The position numbers and the translations under genes are program-made. Of a stretch of DNA of 41,138 nucleotides, positions 22,842 through 31,952 are shown piece after piece. The stretch comes from UBA3871 sp041797745. GTDB lineage: Bacteria; Bacillota; Clostridia; Peptostreptococcales; Anaerovoracaceae. A model generated the notes under the pieces. That model was not told the origin of the DNA and did no database searches. It saw only the letters and a program-made list of their open reading frames with translations. Location: contig JBHBZU010000009.1 in the NCBI GenBank assembly GCA_041797745.1, positions 1 to 41,138 on the forward strand, given 5' to 3'. How positions within the stretch are numbered: position 1 is the first letter of the stretch; each line of letters starts with the position of its first letter.

Positions 22842-24035
22842 ATGTTTTTCAAGAGAAATTTACAGGTGGCAAAGCGGGAAAGTTCCAAAAGGAGAGCTTG
22901 TTTTTTAGCCGTGCTTATGCTGACTGTAGGTATTTTAGGTTGGGATATGACTTTGCCAGAAACAGCAGAAGCAGGCATTCCGAACTTTATCGACGTGGGA
23001 ATTACTCACTGGGCTTACGGTAGCGTGCGACCTATATGTGAAAAAGGCATAGTCAAAGGTTATGCGGACGGAACGTTCAAGCCTAATCGGCGGGTTACCT
23101 ATGGTGAATTTATTAAAATGGTTACCATTGCCGTTAACGGTCAGGATGTGGGAATTGCGGATGTTAAGGCGGGGGCAACAAATTGGGCTTCAGGTTACTA
23201 CAAAGCAGCTGTTGCCAGTGGTCTTTTCGATGAAACTCAGATTAGCGAGAACCGGCTAAATCAGGAAATTCCGCGAAGTGATATGGCTCTTATCGCTGCA
23301 AATGCCATAGGCGCAGGAAAAGTTGAGGACTACGACGAACTGGCTAAAAGCATTACCGATATCTTTGGGGAAGAGAATGAATATGAAATCATGCAATCTT
23401 TCGCAGCAGGGGTCATTACAGGCTATCCTGACGGCACATTTCTCCCAAAGGGTACACTTTCCAGAGCGGAGAGTGCGGTGGTAATTCATAGAATTATAGA
23501 TGAGTCCGAAAGAGTACTTCCTGAACTTTTGCGAAATCGCGAAATTGCGGAAAATCAGAGTAAACCGGCTAAAGAGGTTGCCGGTCAGCCCTATGTGATT
23601 GATTCTTTGGATAAGTATGTGACTAATTATAGGGATAAGAGGTATGCATATTTAACCAATCATGAGGGTAGCACATACATGGATTCAAAGATTAACTGGA
23701 CTCAAGATATCGAAGTATATCCTAAAGGTGTTCTTGAAATAGAAATAAACCCTGAAAGAACATGGGAAGAGGTAGAGAAGTTGCATAAAAAGCTGCCAAC
23801 CCTCTATCCAAAGTTATTTCATAACTTCGATGTTGAGAATGAATTAAGCTATGTAGTATACCTTATAAAAGATAAAAAAATTATAGAACAACCAAAAATC
23901 TTTGCTAATTTCGATAAAGTAAATTCGTGTAATATTACATCTTATACGTATCCAACGAAATTTGATTACATTGCATTTGCGAGCAGTACAGGTGTGGATG
24001 TGAGAGTTAGAATTTATCCTAATCCTTTTATTTAA
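22842..24035 (+). CDS. S-layer homology (SLH) domain surface protein
   Basis: 397-residue exported protein. The N-terminus is long and basic (MFFKRNLQVAKRESSKRRA), followed by a hydrophobic core (21-34) and a cleavage site around AEA-GI near residue 46. Three SLH modules then follow: FIDVGITHWAYGSVRPICEKGIVKGYADGTFKPNRRVTYGEF in outline (about 49-90), a divergent one with ADVKAGATNWASGYYKAAVASG (about 106-150), and one with SFAAGVITGYPDGTFLPKGTLSRAE (about 175-220). SLH triplets bind pyruvylated secondary cell wall polymer. Residues ~240-397 are an unassigned, AT-richer C-terminal domain that would face outward. Strong AAAGGAG ribosome binding site. It stands upstream of the giant secreted protein, which has no SLH of its own, so a partnership at the surface is possible but not shown. 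Confidence 0.9.
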   Translation: MFFKRNLQVAKRESSKRRACFLAVLMLTVGILGWDMTLPETAEAGIPNFIDVGITHWAYGSVRPICEKGIVKGYADGTFKPNRRVTYGEFIKMVTIAVNGQDVGIADVKAGATNWASGYYKAAVASGLFDETQISENRLNQEIPRSDMALIAANAIGAGKVEDYDELAKSITDIFGEENEYEIMQSFAAGVITGYPDGTFLPKGTLSRAESAVVIHRIIDESERVLPELLRNREIAENQSKPAKEVAGQPYVIDSLDKYVTNYRDKRYAYLTNHEGSTYMDSKINWTQDIEVYPKGVLEIEINPERTWEEVEKLHKKLPTLYPKLFHNFDVENELSYVVYLIKDKKIIEQPKIFANFDKVNSCNITSYTYPTKFDYIAFASSTGVDVRVRIYPNPFI

Positions 24036-24137
24036 AACCTAAAATTCTACTTATATAGATAGTTATAACTATAAATTATGGAAATATGAAGTTTATCAAA
24101 AGATAATTTATGGATAAGAACAAAAAGCCTCAACGCT

Positions 24138-24166
24138 TTAAAAGGATTGGAGCAATTCTCTATAAT
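24138..24166 (+). promoter_or_regulatory. Candidate promoter for the giant secreted protein
   Basis: TTAAAA (24138-24143), 17-base spacer, perfect TATAAT (24161-24166), about 60 bases before the start codon. Confidence 0.5.
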
Positions 24167-24226
24167 CTCAAAATAAAAACATTTCAAAAAACCTTTTCCA
24201 AGAAAACCTATTAGATGGTGATAGAT

Positions 24227-27200
24227 ATGAAACTGAATTTTAAAAGAATAATTTCAGGATTTCTGTCAGTGGCGATAGTCTTTTCGGGGACTTTCGCCAC
24301 ACCTTTTTTTGTTACGGCAGAAACCAAAAAGATTTTAAAAACGGAAGACAGATATTATTTAACTGTCGGCTTACAGCCGGTAGAATATGACCCCGGTCCA
24401 AAGAAATGGGAAAACGGACAGTGGGGAGGAATCAAGAAATTTAGTTCAAGCTTTAATCTTCCTAAAAAAGAAAATGATAAAAAGTTTGAGTTAATAGAAG
24501 TGGCACCTTATAATTTTGCCGTTCCTAATTATGCATTTGATGAAAAATGTAGTGGACATACTTATTTAGCAAGTGATTCAAATAAGTTTGAAAGTGTGTA
24601 TAGTGGGCAAACTTCAATAAATATATCGGTTACCGCTTCTATTTTAGGAAATAGAATTTCATATAACTGTAATACCCTTTTAAGCACTCATATTCCATTT
24701 GAAATCTATAACGAAACACGTATCAAAGGAGAAGCGGAAACCCGCTCTAAACTTTCTTCGCAGCTAGGTTCATGGTCGGAATTTACATCCCAAGACCCTG
24801 TCACAGCCAATGCTATTGATCAGGCAATAAGCCGTTGCAACGACCCTAAATTTATAGAGGCGAAACTTTACTTGGTATATACTCCGATAGTCTTTCATTA
24901 CAAAGTCACCTACGAGGAAGAAGTGGAAGAGGGATTTTTAGAAGCAGGTTTGGATTTACCTGTCAAAGCCAAGCAGGGAGAAACCTTTCAGGTAAAGGAC
25001 GCTACTTTACTTGCGGACAATCTTATATACAAAGAGGGAATACTTTCAAGAAAAGTTCTTGGAAAAGATGAGGACTTTGTGACCATAGCTACTTGGAAAG
25101 GTCTTGGCAATAAAGCTTTCGGCAAAAACTCCGGACAAAGCATAAACCAAAGCTTTGATGAAATCTGCATGGTTGATTATCGTTTGGAAGTTGAAACCGA
25201 GAACGGACAAAGAGATGAAGTTACGAAGCGTATAAATATTATTGATAAAACTGAAGTAAAGGGTAAAGCTATTCTTGAACTTCCAAATAGTGTTTATGAA
25301 GGTCATACGGTTGGCGCCAGAGACGACTCGGAATTTACAGTGGATGGCAAGAAATATTATGCGAATCGTGCCTATGAAGAGGATTTAGCCACCAATGATG
25401 TGGACATTGATAGCGGAAACGGTTATGTTCGCCGTTCCAAGTCTTCAAAAGTACTTTTTGATACAACCTTTACAAAGGTAGGGAGGGAAACAGCCACTCT
25501 CTATGTTTATCTAAACAGCGGAGAAGAGCTTAAAGATACAAAGCCTATAAAGGTTTTGCGAACTCCGGCTATAACGTCAAGTCTGACAGGCTTCCAAAAA
25601 CAAAACCGTCGCCAGACTATAAAAGCGGATATTGCAGTGAATCCAAGCTATCCTGTTACGGATTGGTTCGTGGAAATCACGGACTGCGGAACGGGGGAGA
25701 CGTTGATTGTAAACAAAGATTTTACAGGGTCTGCCACTGCCAATGAACCGAATTTTGAAGCAGGAAATATTAAAGCTCGTAAAGCCGAATTTGCCACAGA
25801 CCAAAATGGTTGTTATTCTCACATTACTGTGGACTTTTTAACAAAAAATCCGTCAGTGCAGGGAATTGAGGGCGTGACAAGCGGCAATCGCAAGGATGGT
25901 GGAGAGGATTATTGTTACAGAGTTTGGGTGAAAGATACCCGCGGTCATGAAGATGAATATAAGTACAATTTTTATGTACGTCCTGATTTTCCACCCAAGG
26001 CAGAGGTGAAGATGGAGCCGAACTTTCTGCGAAATGAGGGGAGTGATGTTGCGAAAGTTGTTGCGGAGGATTTGACAACTACTGACGGTGACAGTGTTCA
26101 GCGAGAATGGGTAACCTACAATTATCCTAACGGAAGCAGCGTGGCGGCAATTCACGAAATTGGCTCTCTCCATGGGGCGACGGCAGAACATTATAACAAG
26201 AGCCGACCGATACTTCCCGATACTTTCGGATATGAAGATCTTTCCTTTGGTTCAGGGCAGAAGATAGCATTCAACAAGGTTGGTGTCGGCTCTTTTGAAG
26301 TAGGTATTAGGGCGACGGACTTGTGGAGGGAAGACACATTGTCGGAATTTATTCAGGCAAAAGATTATCTCTCAAGCTACGGTTTTTCAGGAGCAAAGGT
26401 TGTTGATGTTGCACCTATTGTCTCTATCGAACCCGTGGAATATGTCAGTACCAGCTTATATATGTTGACCCGCTCGAATCAAGACTATTTGGATTTACTG
26501 AAAATGAAGACAGATTTGAAAACACAGCTTTTGGAAAAGGGTATAATTGCAGAGATTGCAGTGGAGCAGATGAGCGTACAACCGGTGGAAGAATGGACTC
26601 AAGAAGACAAAGGAAAAAGCGAACATTACGTCTGGAGTGCCGAGGGTCAAATGGCGTTTTTGTCGGATTGGACAAACCGAGGAGGGATGGGAGTATATAA
26701 CACAGACAATGCCATGCAGGAAAAATTCTTTCACTACGTAGATGAAGATACGGTTTATCGGGTTGAGGGAACTTGGGAATGTACATGGGCAAGGCAAGGA
26801 GCCAGCGCTCCGGACGCATGGAATTACAGGGTTGTGTTGCCATATACTTTTACTGCAACAGACATTATTACAGGTCAACAAAAATGGGAAGTTGTGATAG
26901 GAAAGGGTGAATTTACATCTTCAGGAAGCTCGCAAAACCATTTTGTAGTGGATAAGACAGGCAAATTCTTATTCTTCACAGGTGACAGCCAAACCCTAAT
27001 AATGAACCGTGACACTGGAGCTATATTGGGTAAAATTCCTGCGGTCATAGGAGATGATGTGTTTTGCAGCGACGACAGCATATATTATCTGAAAGATGAC
27101 GGAATCTATGGGGTAGACAAAAATTTAGGAGTTTCAAAAATTTATGCCGGAGCTATGGCACTTCACGACAGTTTAGGAGATATTGGCGGCGCGGCGGTAT

Positions 27201-30200
27201 TGATAAATCGGGAGATTCATGCAGTTACATTAAATCAGGGAAAAGCAGTCAGAGTAGTTTTCAATATTGACAATCAGGAATTGAAATTTCAGGATTTTTC
27301 AGGAATAAAGGACAGTTTGGGCTTAAATATTATAGGTTGGAGCAGCAGAGGAGAAGTCGTAATCGGACAGAGGGTAGGAGGAGCTACAAACTTTAATTAT
27401 CGCTCAAAAAAGAGCAGTATTTGGGATGAATCCACCCTCATTACAGAAAACCGCGTATTTATTTATGATGATAGCGGACAGCTGATACGAAGAATAGACG
27501 GAATCCCGACTGATCGGGCTACACAAATTGCATGGAAATCGGATGGTTCTTTTGAATATTTGGTTACTGTTTACAATGGAAGTTCAGGCAGCTACTATTA
27601 CTCCTATTCGGATTGTTATAACGCGCGAAGTGGCGAAAAAATATCTTCCTTTGAAAAATCAAGGAAAAGTAAAGATACCTACGGCTACAATGCAGAGGCT
27701 TCGCGGACTTTATTTGCGCGCGATGAAAAGGAGAAAGTAACTGTTGCAACGGGAACCTTTTACGGTACTTCCGAAAACAGCAGAAGTCTTAGCTTTTGCG
27801 GTGTTTATGTTGGCTTCCTTTATATAACCCATGATACTAAAACAGGAGAAGCTTCGGCATTTCGGGGCAATACCATAGGGGGTGCGGGAAAAAACAACAA
27901 TCAGCTTAGTGATGGGCGAATGCTTTCCTCTGCTTATAGGACACCTTATTACCTAGGCGCTTCTTTTGGCTGTAACTGGAGCGATGATCCTATTGAGAAA
28001 CAGGGAAATCTCCGTTGGGGCTACATCAATCAAAAGGCGCTTTCTTTGGATGACCTTTACGCGAGCTTTTTAAACAGAGGTTTGCAACAGGCGAGAAATC
28101 AGAAGAGGGCGGTAGTGCTTTACGATAGCAAGCCTGCAATAGTGAAAGAAAAGGAAACTATGGATAAAACTGTAGAGGCGATAACTTCTTCGGAATCTGA
28201 TTTGTTGACAGGAATTGCCGAGGGGGAGTCTTCGACAGCGAATGTTTCAGAGTCAACAGAACCAACCTATTTGGATAAAATCAGAGAGGGAGTGGCAGAG
28301 GCAGGATATAAGGTGACCGATTTTTTAAACGGAATGGAGCTTGTGAATAAATTAGTGGAGATTTTTACTGATAAAGATAAAAGCTTTAATGTTTTGGAAG
28401 CTTCGGTGGAAAGCGAGAATTACGGTATCGGTGAAAATACTTCCTCGGATAATGGAGTTTCTTCAGGAAATGGGGAAGACTTGGGAAATGCTTACATTGA
28501 AAGAAGCTACGATCTGTCACCTTTTACAAAATATTATTATGAAATAGAGCTGGAGGGGAAAGAGACACTGCCTGCAAAAGCGGTTTCCGTGACTACTAAG
28601 CTTCAATCCACAGTTCAGCCCGAACTTTTAACAGGCAGGCAATATAAAGTGGTGGAGGAACATTATGAAGATTTTTCAGATGAAACTAAGGCGGATTCGT
28701 TCTTCAAATTAGGTGGATTTTCAAATGGACATTACCCTTTGTTTTTCTATTGTACGTGGAAATACGACAGTGGCGGAACTTATGCCGACAGAACCATAGA
28801 AATTCCTATTCCTCATGGGAAAGTGGGAACCTTTGAGGTTACCACAGAAAGAGTCTACAATTCAGCAGGAAGCCGTATATTTATATATGATGAAAAAGGA
28901 AATATGTTAGATCTTTCCGATACCTTTAGGCAAGGAGGCCCGTGGAAATATGCCGGCAAGGTTTTACTCCCGGAGGGCAATAACAAGGTGGTTTTCCGTC
29001 ACCCTTATGTAAAATACGGATGGGATGATATTATTTGGTTTTTAGATGATATAAAAGTTCAGATTTTAGAGCCTACAGAAGATTTTGATTCCAATCAAAC
29101 TGGAGTTTGGAATGAAAATTTAATATCTAATCAATATAGGGAGGAAAAAGGAGGAAGCCAAATATTAAGGGGAGATTTTCAGACAATAGGCTTAGGCTAT
29201 AATTTATTTCGTGAGCAAAAGTCAAAGAGCTTTCATGTTGAAACCCCTATGGAATATACACCTCTTGGGGAAGAGGATGTTGCAACAACGGTTCCCGTTC
29301 CGTTAATTACAAAGTCGGGAAATAACTATGCTTTCAATATTCTAAAAGGAGAATTTTCGGCATTTCTTATTGCAGAGGCGGTTTATAAGGGCTCGAGAAC
29401 AGCAAGGGTTAATATGGATAGGGTCTTCGCCTTGAATAATAATTACACTTATCCTGATATTTCCATCTATAATAATTTTGCCGCAACTTCTTGGAAATTG
29501 GCGGGTCGTAGGAGCTTTAATGTTTCAGCAACCTTTGATTCTTTGGGACAAGAAGATAAAATCAAAGCGATAGACGAAGAAATTTACCTCAAGAATTTCA
29601 GAGGGTTGCTGGTGAACGAGATACCCGAACCCCTTTCAGCCGGAGCTTTTTATTACGGGGACGGTAATGGAGACGGTACAGCGGAGCTGCTTTTGCAGGA
29701 TGTGAAATCGGTTCAAGAGGAAGAGAGCCCAAAGGGCACTCAAAGGGTAAATTTTAGACTGGAGTTACCGACAGGCGACAGCCGTATTAAAGACTTTAAG
29801 ATATATACATATTTCAAGGGAAAGAAAGTATATGTTGACGAGGGGCTTGCCACAAACAAGTGGGTTGAAAAGTGGAATAGGGCTAAAAACACCAAACTCA
29901 AACTTTTGCGCATTACTGAAGAGCACTTTGAAAAACCAAAGGACGCACTTATTTATAAAAAGGGCGAAAACGTGGGTTACAACCTTTTCTATTCCGACTT
30001 TGAAAAAGACCCGAAGAAAAGCGATTATTGGATTTATACCCACACTCCTTACAATGACGGCTTAAATTTGCAAGCGGGAGTGATATTAAATGAAAAGGAA
30101 GAAGTGATAAAAATCGCGGGAAATCCCGTGCCGATTGGGAGTTATTCTCCTGAGGAAGCGGCTATGCTCATAAAACAGGTTTTCGAAAAAGGCGTTGCCG

Positions 30201-31327
30201 CAGTAAAAGACGGAAAGAATAATTCAATTACTTCAGATGAAAATGATGATTGCCAAGTTGCTTTAGAGGGCGGAAATACGCTCACTTATGAAGAAGCAAA
30301 GCGATATGTGTTATCTGCGTGTATTGAGAAATTTTACATAGACGGAAAATACCAAGTTTCTTATTTTGCCTATGATGACACGTCAAGAGGAAAGACTAAA
30401 GGTGGATATCCTGAATTTGATAAGGCTTCGGATTTTGCCAATATAACTTTTTATGTATTAGGCGAAACTTTAACTGCGCCGTATATTACCTTTATAGAGA
30501 CAGAACCCCAAACCCCCGAAGCAGATTTTCCCCTTAGGGTAAAGGTGGGAATTGACGACGAGGAAAAGGATTTGCTGAATCTCACAGTGGAAATATATAG
30601 AGGAAAGAAGCGGATAATAAAGCAATATTGGGAGAACCTTGAAGCAGACAGTAGCGGTAATTATCCTGTTTCCCTTACAGAAACATTCAAGGGTGAAGCT
30701 GAAAAATACACGGTAATTGCAACTGTCAGAGATAATACGGGAGTAGGGGCAGGTACTTACTCGTTCTTTATTGAACAGCTTGCGGGAATAGAGGGGAGAG
30801 CTTTTCATACAGAAAAATGGGAAGATAAGCGCTTGCTGTTTAATAAAAAATATAAATTTTCCGAAACGGGAATAGTGGAGAAACCTCTTGAAATCAGCTA
30901 CAAAGACTATATGGAAAGGAATACGCCTCGCCCTCGCTACTCCAATGTCTTTTGGACAGGAGAAAAGTTTATGCTTGAGGCGGAGGTATTGGGAAAACCA
31001 AAGAAAGTCATTGCAAAGCTATATGAAAATAATGATGGAAAGTGGAAATATGCAGGAATTGAAACGGGGCTGGAGAACGGCATAAAGAGCGGAAAGGGTG
31101 ATAAAGGCGGTACTGCGACCCGTGGTAGCGAAACAGACTTTGCAACTACTGTTTATAAAGGTCAAATGTGGCAAAGGGATTTTGTGCACCGTTGGGGTCT
31201 TACGAAGCCGGAGCATTTAAAAGTTGTGTTCATTGCGGACTACGGAAATAATAAGCTCATAACAGACGAGGTTTTCATAATTGTTGACGGGACTTTATCT
31301 TCCGAGTTGCTGCATAGAGTTAAATAG
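24227..31327 (+). CDS. Giant secreted multidomain protein (~2,366 residues), function unknown
   Basis: Start ATG 24227 gives a clean signal peptide (MKLNFKR, hydrophobic core ~8-24, cleavage near TAE at ~32) with a weak GGTGAT before it; ATG 24215 would add four residues. Visible parts: beta-rich Ig-like regions over about residues 220-650 (e.g. YYFYVRPDFPPKAEVK-like joints); a central block, about 880-1265, with propeller-like PQQ/WD-type strands such as TGQQKWEVVIG, FVVDKTGKFLFFTG, NRDTGAILGKIP and SIYYLKDDGIYGVDK; a Ser/Glu-rich linker, about 1310-1425; a jelly-roll-like region after it; a DGNGDG calcium-type loop near residue 1812; and a C-terminal Ig-like part ending VDGTLSSELLHR. No SLH, sortase motif or membrane anchor is seen. 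The C-terminus vaguely recalls giant Athe_2463-type proteins of Caldicellulosiruptor, from memory only. Its role may be surface binding or structure. Confidence 0.8.
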   Translation: MKLNFKRIISGFLSVAIVFSGTFATPFFVTAETKKILKTEDRYYLTVGLQPVEYDPGPKKWENGQWGGIKKFSSSFNLPKKENDKKFELIEVAPYNFAVPNYAFDEKCSGHTYLASDSNKFESVYSGQTSINISVTASILGNRISYNCNTLLSTHIPFEIYNETRIKGEAETRSKLSSQLGSWSEFTSQDPVTANAIDQAISRCNDPKFIEAKLYLVYTPIVFHYKVTYEEEVEEGFLEAGLDLPVKAKQGETFQVKDATLLADNLIYKEGILSRKVLGKDEDFVTIATWKGLGNKAFGKNSGQSINQSFDEICMVDYRLEVETENGQRDEVTKRINIIDKTEVKGKAILELPNSVYEGHTVGARDDSEFTVDGKKYYANRAYEEDLATNDVDIDSGNGYVRRSKSSKVLFDTTFTKVGRETATLYVYLNSGEELKDTKPIKVLRTPAITSSLTGFQKQNRRQTIKADIAVNPSYPVTDWFVEITDCGTGETLIVNKDFTGSATANEPNFEAGNIKARKAEFATDQNGCYSHITVDFLTKNPSVQGIEGVTSGNRKDGGEDYCYRVWVKDTRGHEDEYKYNFYVRPDFPPKAEVKMEPNFLRNEGSDVAKVVAEDLTTTDGDSVQREWVTYNYPNGSSVAAIHEIGSLHGATAEHYNKSRPILPDTFGYEDLSFGSGQKIAFNKVGVGSFEVGIRATDLWREDTLSEFIQAKDYLSSYGFSGAKVVDVAPIVSIEPVEYVSTSLYMLTRSNQDYLDLLKMKTDLKTQLLEKGIIAEIAVEQMSVQPVEEWTQEDKGKSEHYVWSAEGQMAFLSDWTNRGGMGVYNTDNAMQEKFFHYVDEDTVYRVEGTWECTWARQGASAPDAWNYRVVLPYTFTATDIITGQQKWEVVIGKGEFTSSGSSQNHFVVDKTGKFLFFTGDSQTLIMNRDTGAILGKIPAVIGDDVFCSDDSIYYLKDDGIYGVDKNLGVSKIYAGAMALHDSLGDIGGAAVLINREIHAVTLNQGKAVRVVFNIDNQELKFQDFSGIKDSLGLNIIGWSSRGEVVIGQRVGGATNFNYRSKKSSIWDESTLITENRVFIYDDSGQLIRRIDGIPTDRATQIAWKSDGSFEYLVTVYNGSSGSYYYSYSDCYNARSGEKISSFEKSRKSKDTYGYNAEASRTLFARDEKEKVTVATGTFYGTSENSRSLSFCGVYVGFLYITHDTKTGEASAFRGNTIGGAGKNNNQLSDGRMLSSAYRTPYYLGASFGCNWSDDPIEKQGNLRWGYINQKALSLDDLYASFLNRGLQQARNQKRAVVLYDSKPAIVKEKETMDKTVEAITSSESDLLTGIAEGESSTANVSESTEPTYLDKIREGVAEAGYKVTDFLNGMELVNKLVEIFTDKDKSFNVLEASVESENYGIGENTSSDNGVSSGNGEDLGNAYIERSYDLSPFTKYYYEIELEGKETLPAKAVSVTTKLQSTVQPELLTGRQYKVVEEHYEDFSDETKADSFFKLGGFSNGHYPLFFYCTWKYDSGGTYADRTIEIPIPHGKVGTFEVTTERVYNSAGSRIFIYDEKGNMLDLSDTFRQGGPWKYAGKVLLPEGNNKVVFRHPYVKYGWDDIIWFLDDIKVQILEPTEDFDSNQTGVWNENLISNQYREEKGGSQILRGDFQTIGLGYNLFREQKSKSFHVETPMEYTPLGEEDVATTVPVPLITKSGNNYAFNILKGEFSAFLIAEAVYKGSRTARVNMDRVFALNNNYTYPDISIYNNFAATSWKLAGRRSFNVSATFDSLGQEDKIKAIDEEIYLKNFRGLLVNEIPEPLSAGAFYYGDGNGDGTAELLLQDVKSVQEEESPKGTQRVNFRLELPTGDSRIKDFKIYTYFKGKKVYVDEGLATNKWVEKWNRAKNTKLKLLRITEEHFEKPKDALIYKKGENVGYNLFYSDFEKDPKKSDYWIYTHTPYNDGLNLQAGVILNEKEEVIKIAGNPVPIGSYSPEEAAMLIKQVFEKGVAAVKDGKNNSITSDENDDCQVALEGGNTLTYEEAKRYVLSACIEKFYIDGKYQVSYFAYDDTSRGKTKGGYPEFDKASDFANITFYVLGETLTAPYITFIETEPQTPEADFPLRVKVGIDDEEKDLLNLTVEIYRGKKRIIKQYWENLEADSSGNYPVSLTETFKGEAEKYTVIATVRDNTGVGAGTYSFFIEQLAGIEGRAFHTEKWEDKRLLFNKKYKFSETGIVEKPLEISYKDYMERNTPRPRYSNVFWTGEKFMLEAEVLGKPKKVIAKLYENNDGKWKYAGIETGLENGIKSGKGDKGGTATRGSETDFATTVYKGQMWQRDFVHRWGLTKPEHLKVVFIADYGNNKLITDEVFIIVDGTLSSELLHRVK

Positions 31328-31400
31328 CTTTTGCAAAATGTAATACGAAAGATTATACTGGAAGTGGTCGATATAAAAAGGCAACAAAGGAGAAACTGAA

Positions 31401-31781
31401 ATGGCGAAAAAAGCTAGATTTGTTTTGAGAAGATATAGTGAAGAACCACAGAGCACAGAGGAAAAACAGGCAGAGCAGGCAATTACATCAGATAAAGCTG
31501 AAAAGCCGAAGCCTATAACGTCGGGAAACGGCGAAAGTCTTATGACGGCGATGGGGAAAAAGGAAACTTCCTCATCGGAGGTGGATTTATCTGCTGTCTT
31601 ACAGGCATTGTCATCGAAACAGGAAAAGAAACTTGATAAGCAGAAGCAGGTGGTTGCATTGCGCCTATCTCCTGAAACTGTAACCAAAGCGAAAGCTTTA
31701 GGCAAGGGATATACCGGTGTACTGGCGAGGATGCTGGATTATTGTTTAGAGGACCCTGAAATTATCAAAAAGTGCCTTTAG
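31401..31781 (+). CDS. Small protein with ribbon-helix-helix-like C-terminus
   Basis: 126 residues, cytoplasmic by appearance. Residues 1-75 are charged and low in complexity, probably disordered, rich in Glu, Lys and Ser. Residues ~80-126, from KQVVALRLSPETVTKAKALG to the end, have the pattern of a BrnA/CopG-type ribbon-helix-helix: a short basic strand (VVALRLS), then two helices (PETVTKAKALG and GVLARMLDYCLED). Such domains bind DNA as dimers and often serve as antitoxins, but no toxin gene lies beside it. AAAGGAG precedes ATG 31401, and the gene is 73 bases after the giant protein with no terminator between, so it is probably cotranscribed. It could be a regulator of that surface locus. 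Gene is likely real; the fold call is moderate. Confidence 0.6.
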   Translation: MAKKARFVLRRYSEEPQSTEEKQAEQAITSDKAEKPKPITSGNGESLMTAMGKKETSSSEVDLSAVLQALSSKQEKKLDKQKQVVALRLSPETVTKAKALGKGYTGVLARMLDYCLEDPEIIKKCL

Positions 31782-31831
31782 TTAAGGATTTATCCTTGTA
31801 GACTAAAAAGCAAGATGTATACAATATATCC

Positions 31832-31860
31832 TTGCAATTAGGGCATATAAAGGGTACAAT
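31832..31860 (+). promoter_or_regulatory. Promoter of pckA
   Basis: TTGCAA (31832-31837), 17-base spacer, TACAAT (31855-31860). The 15 bases AAAGGGTACAATCTA (31849-31863) recur with one change in the lipoprotein promoter. CTAACT (31861-31866) and AGTTAG (31886-31891) form a dyad over the start region. Confidence 0.75.
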
Positions 31861-31952
31861 CTAACTGTAAGCGAAAGCTGAATTAAGTTAGAAAGCGTGA
31901 CCCTCGCTCAATGGGCGCGCAGAAAATAAAGCAATACAGAAAGAGGTAAAAA

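Noticed and set aside
25046..27081. Several minus-strand frames of 60-130 codons inside the giant secreted-protein gene
   Set aside because: They are shadows of a continuous 2,366-codon frame with a proper signal peptide, and have no ribosome binding sites.
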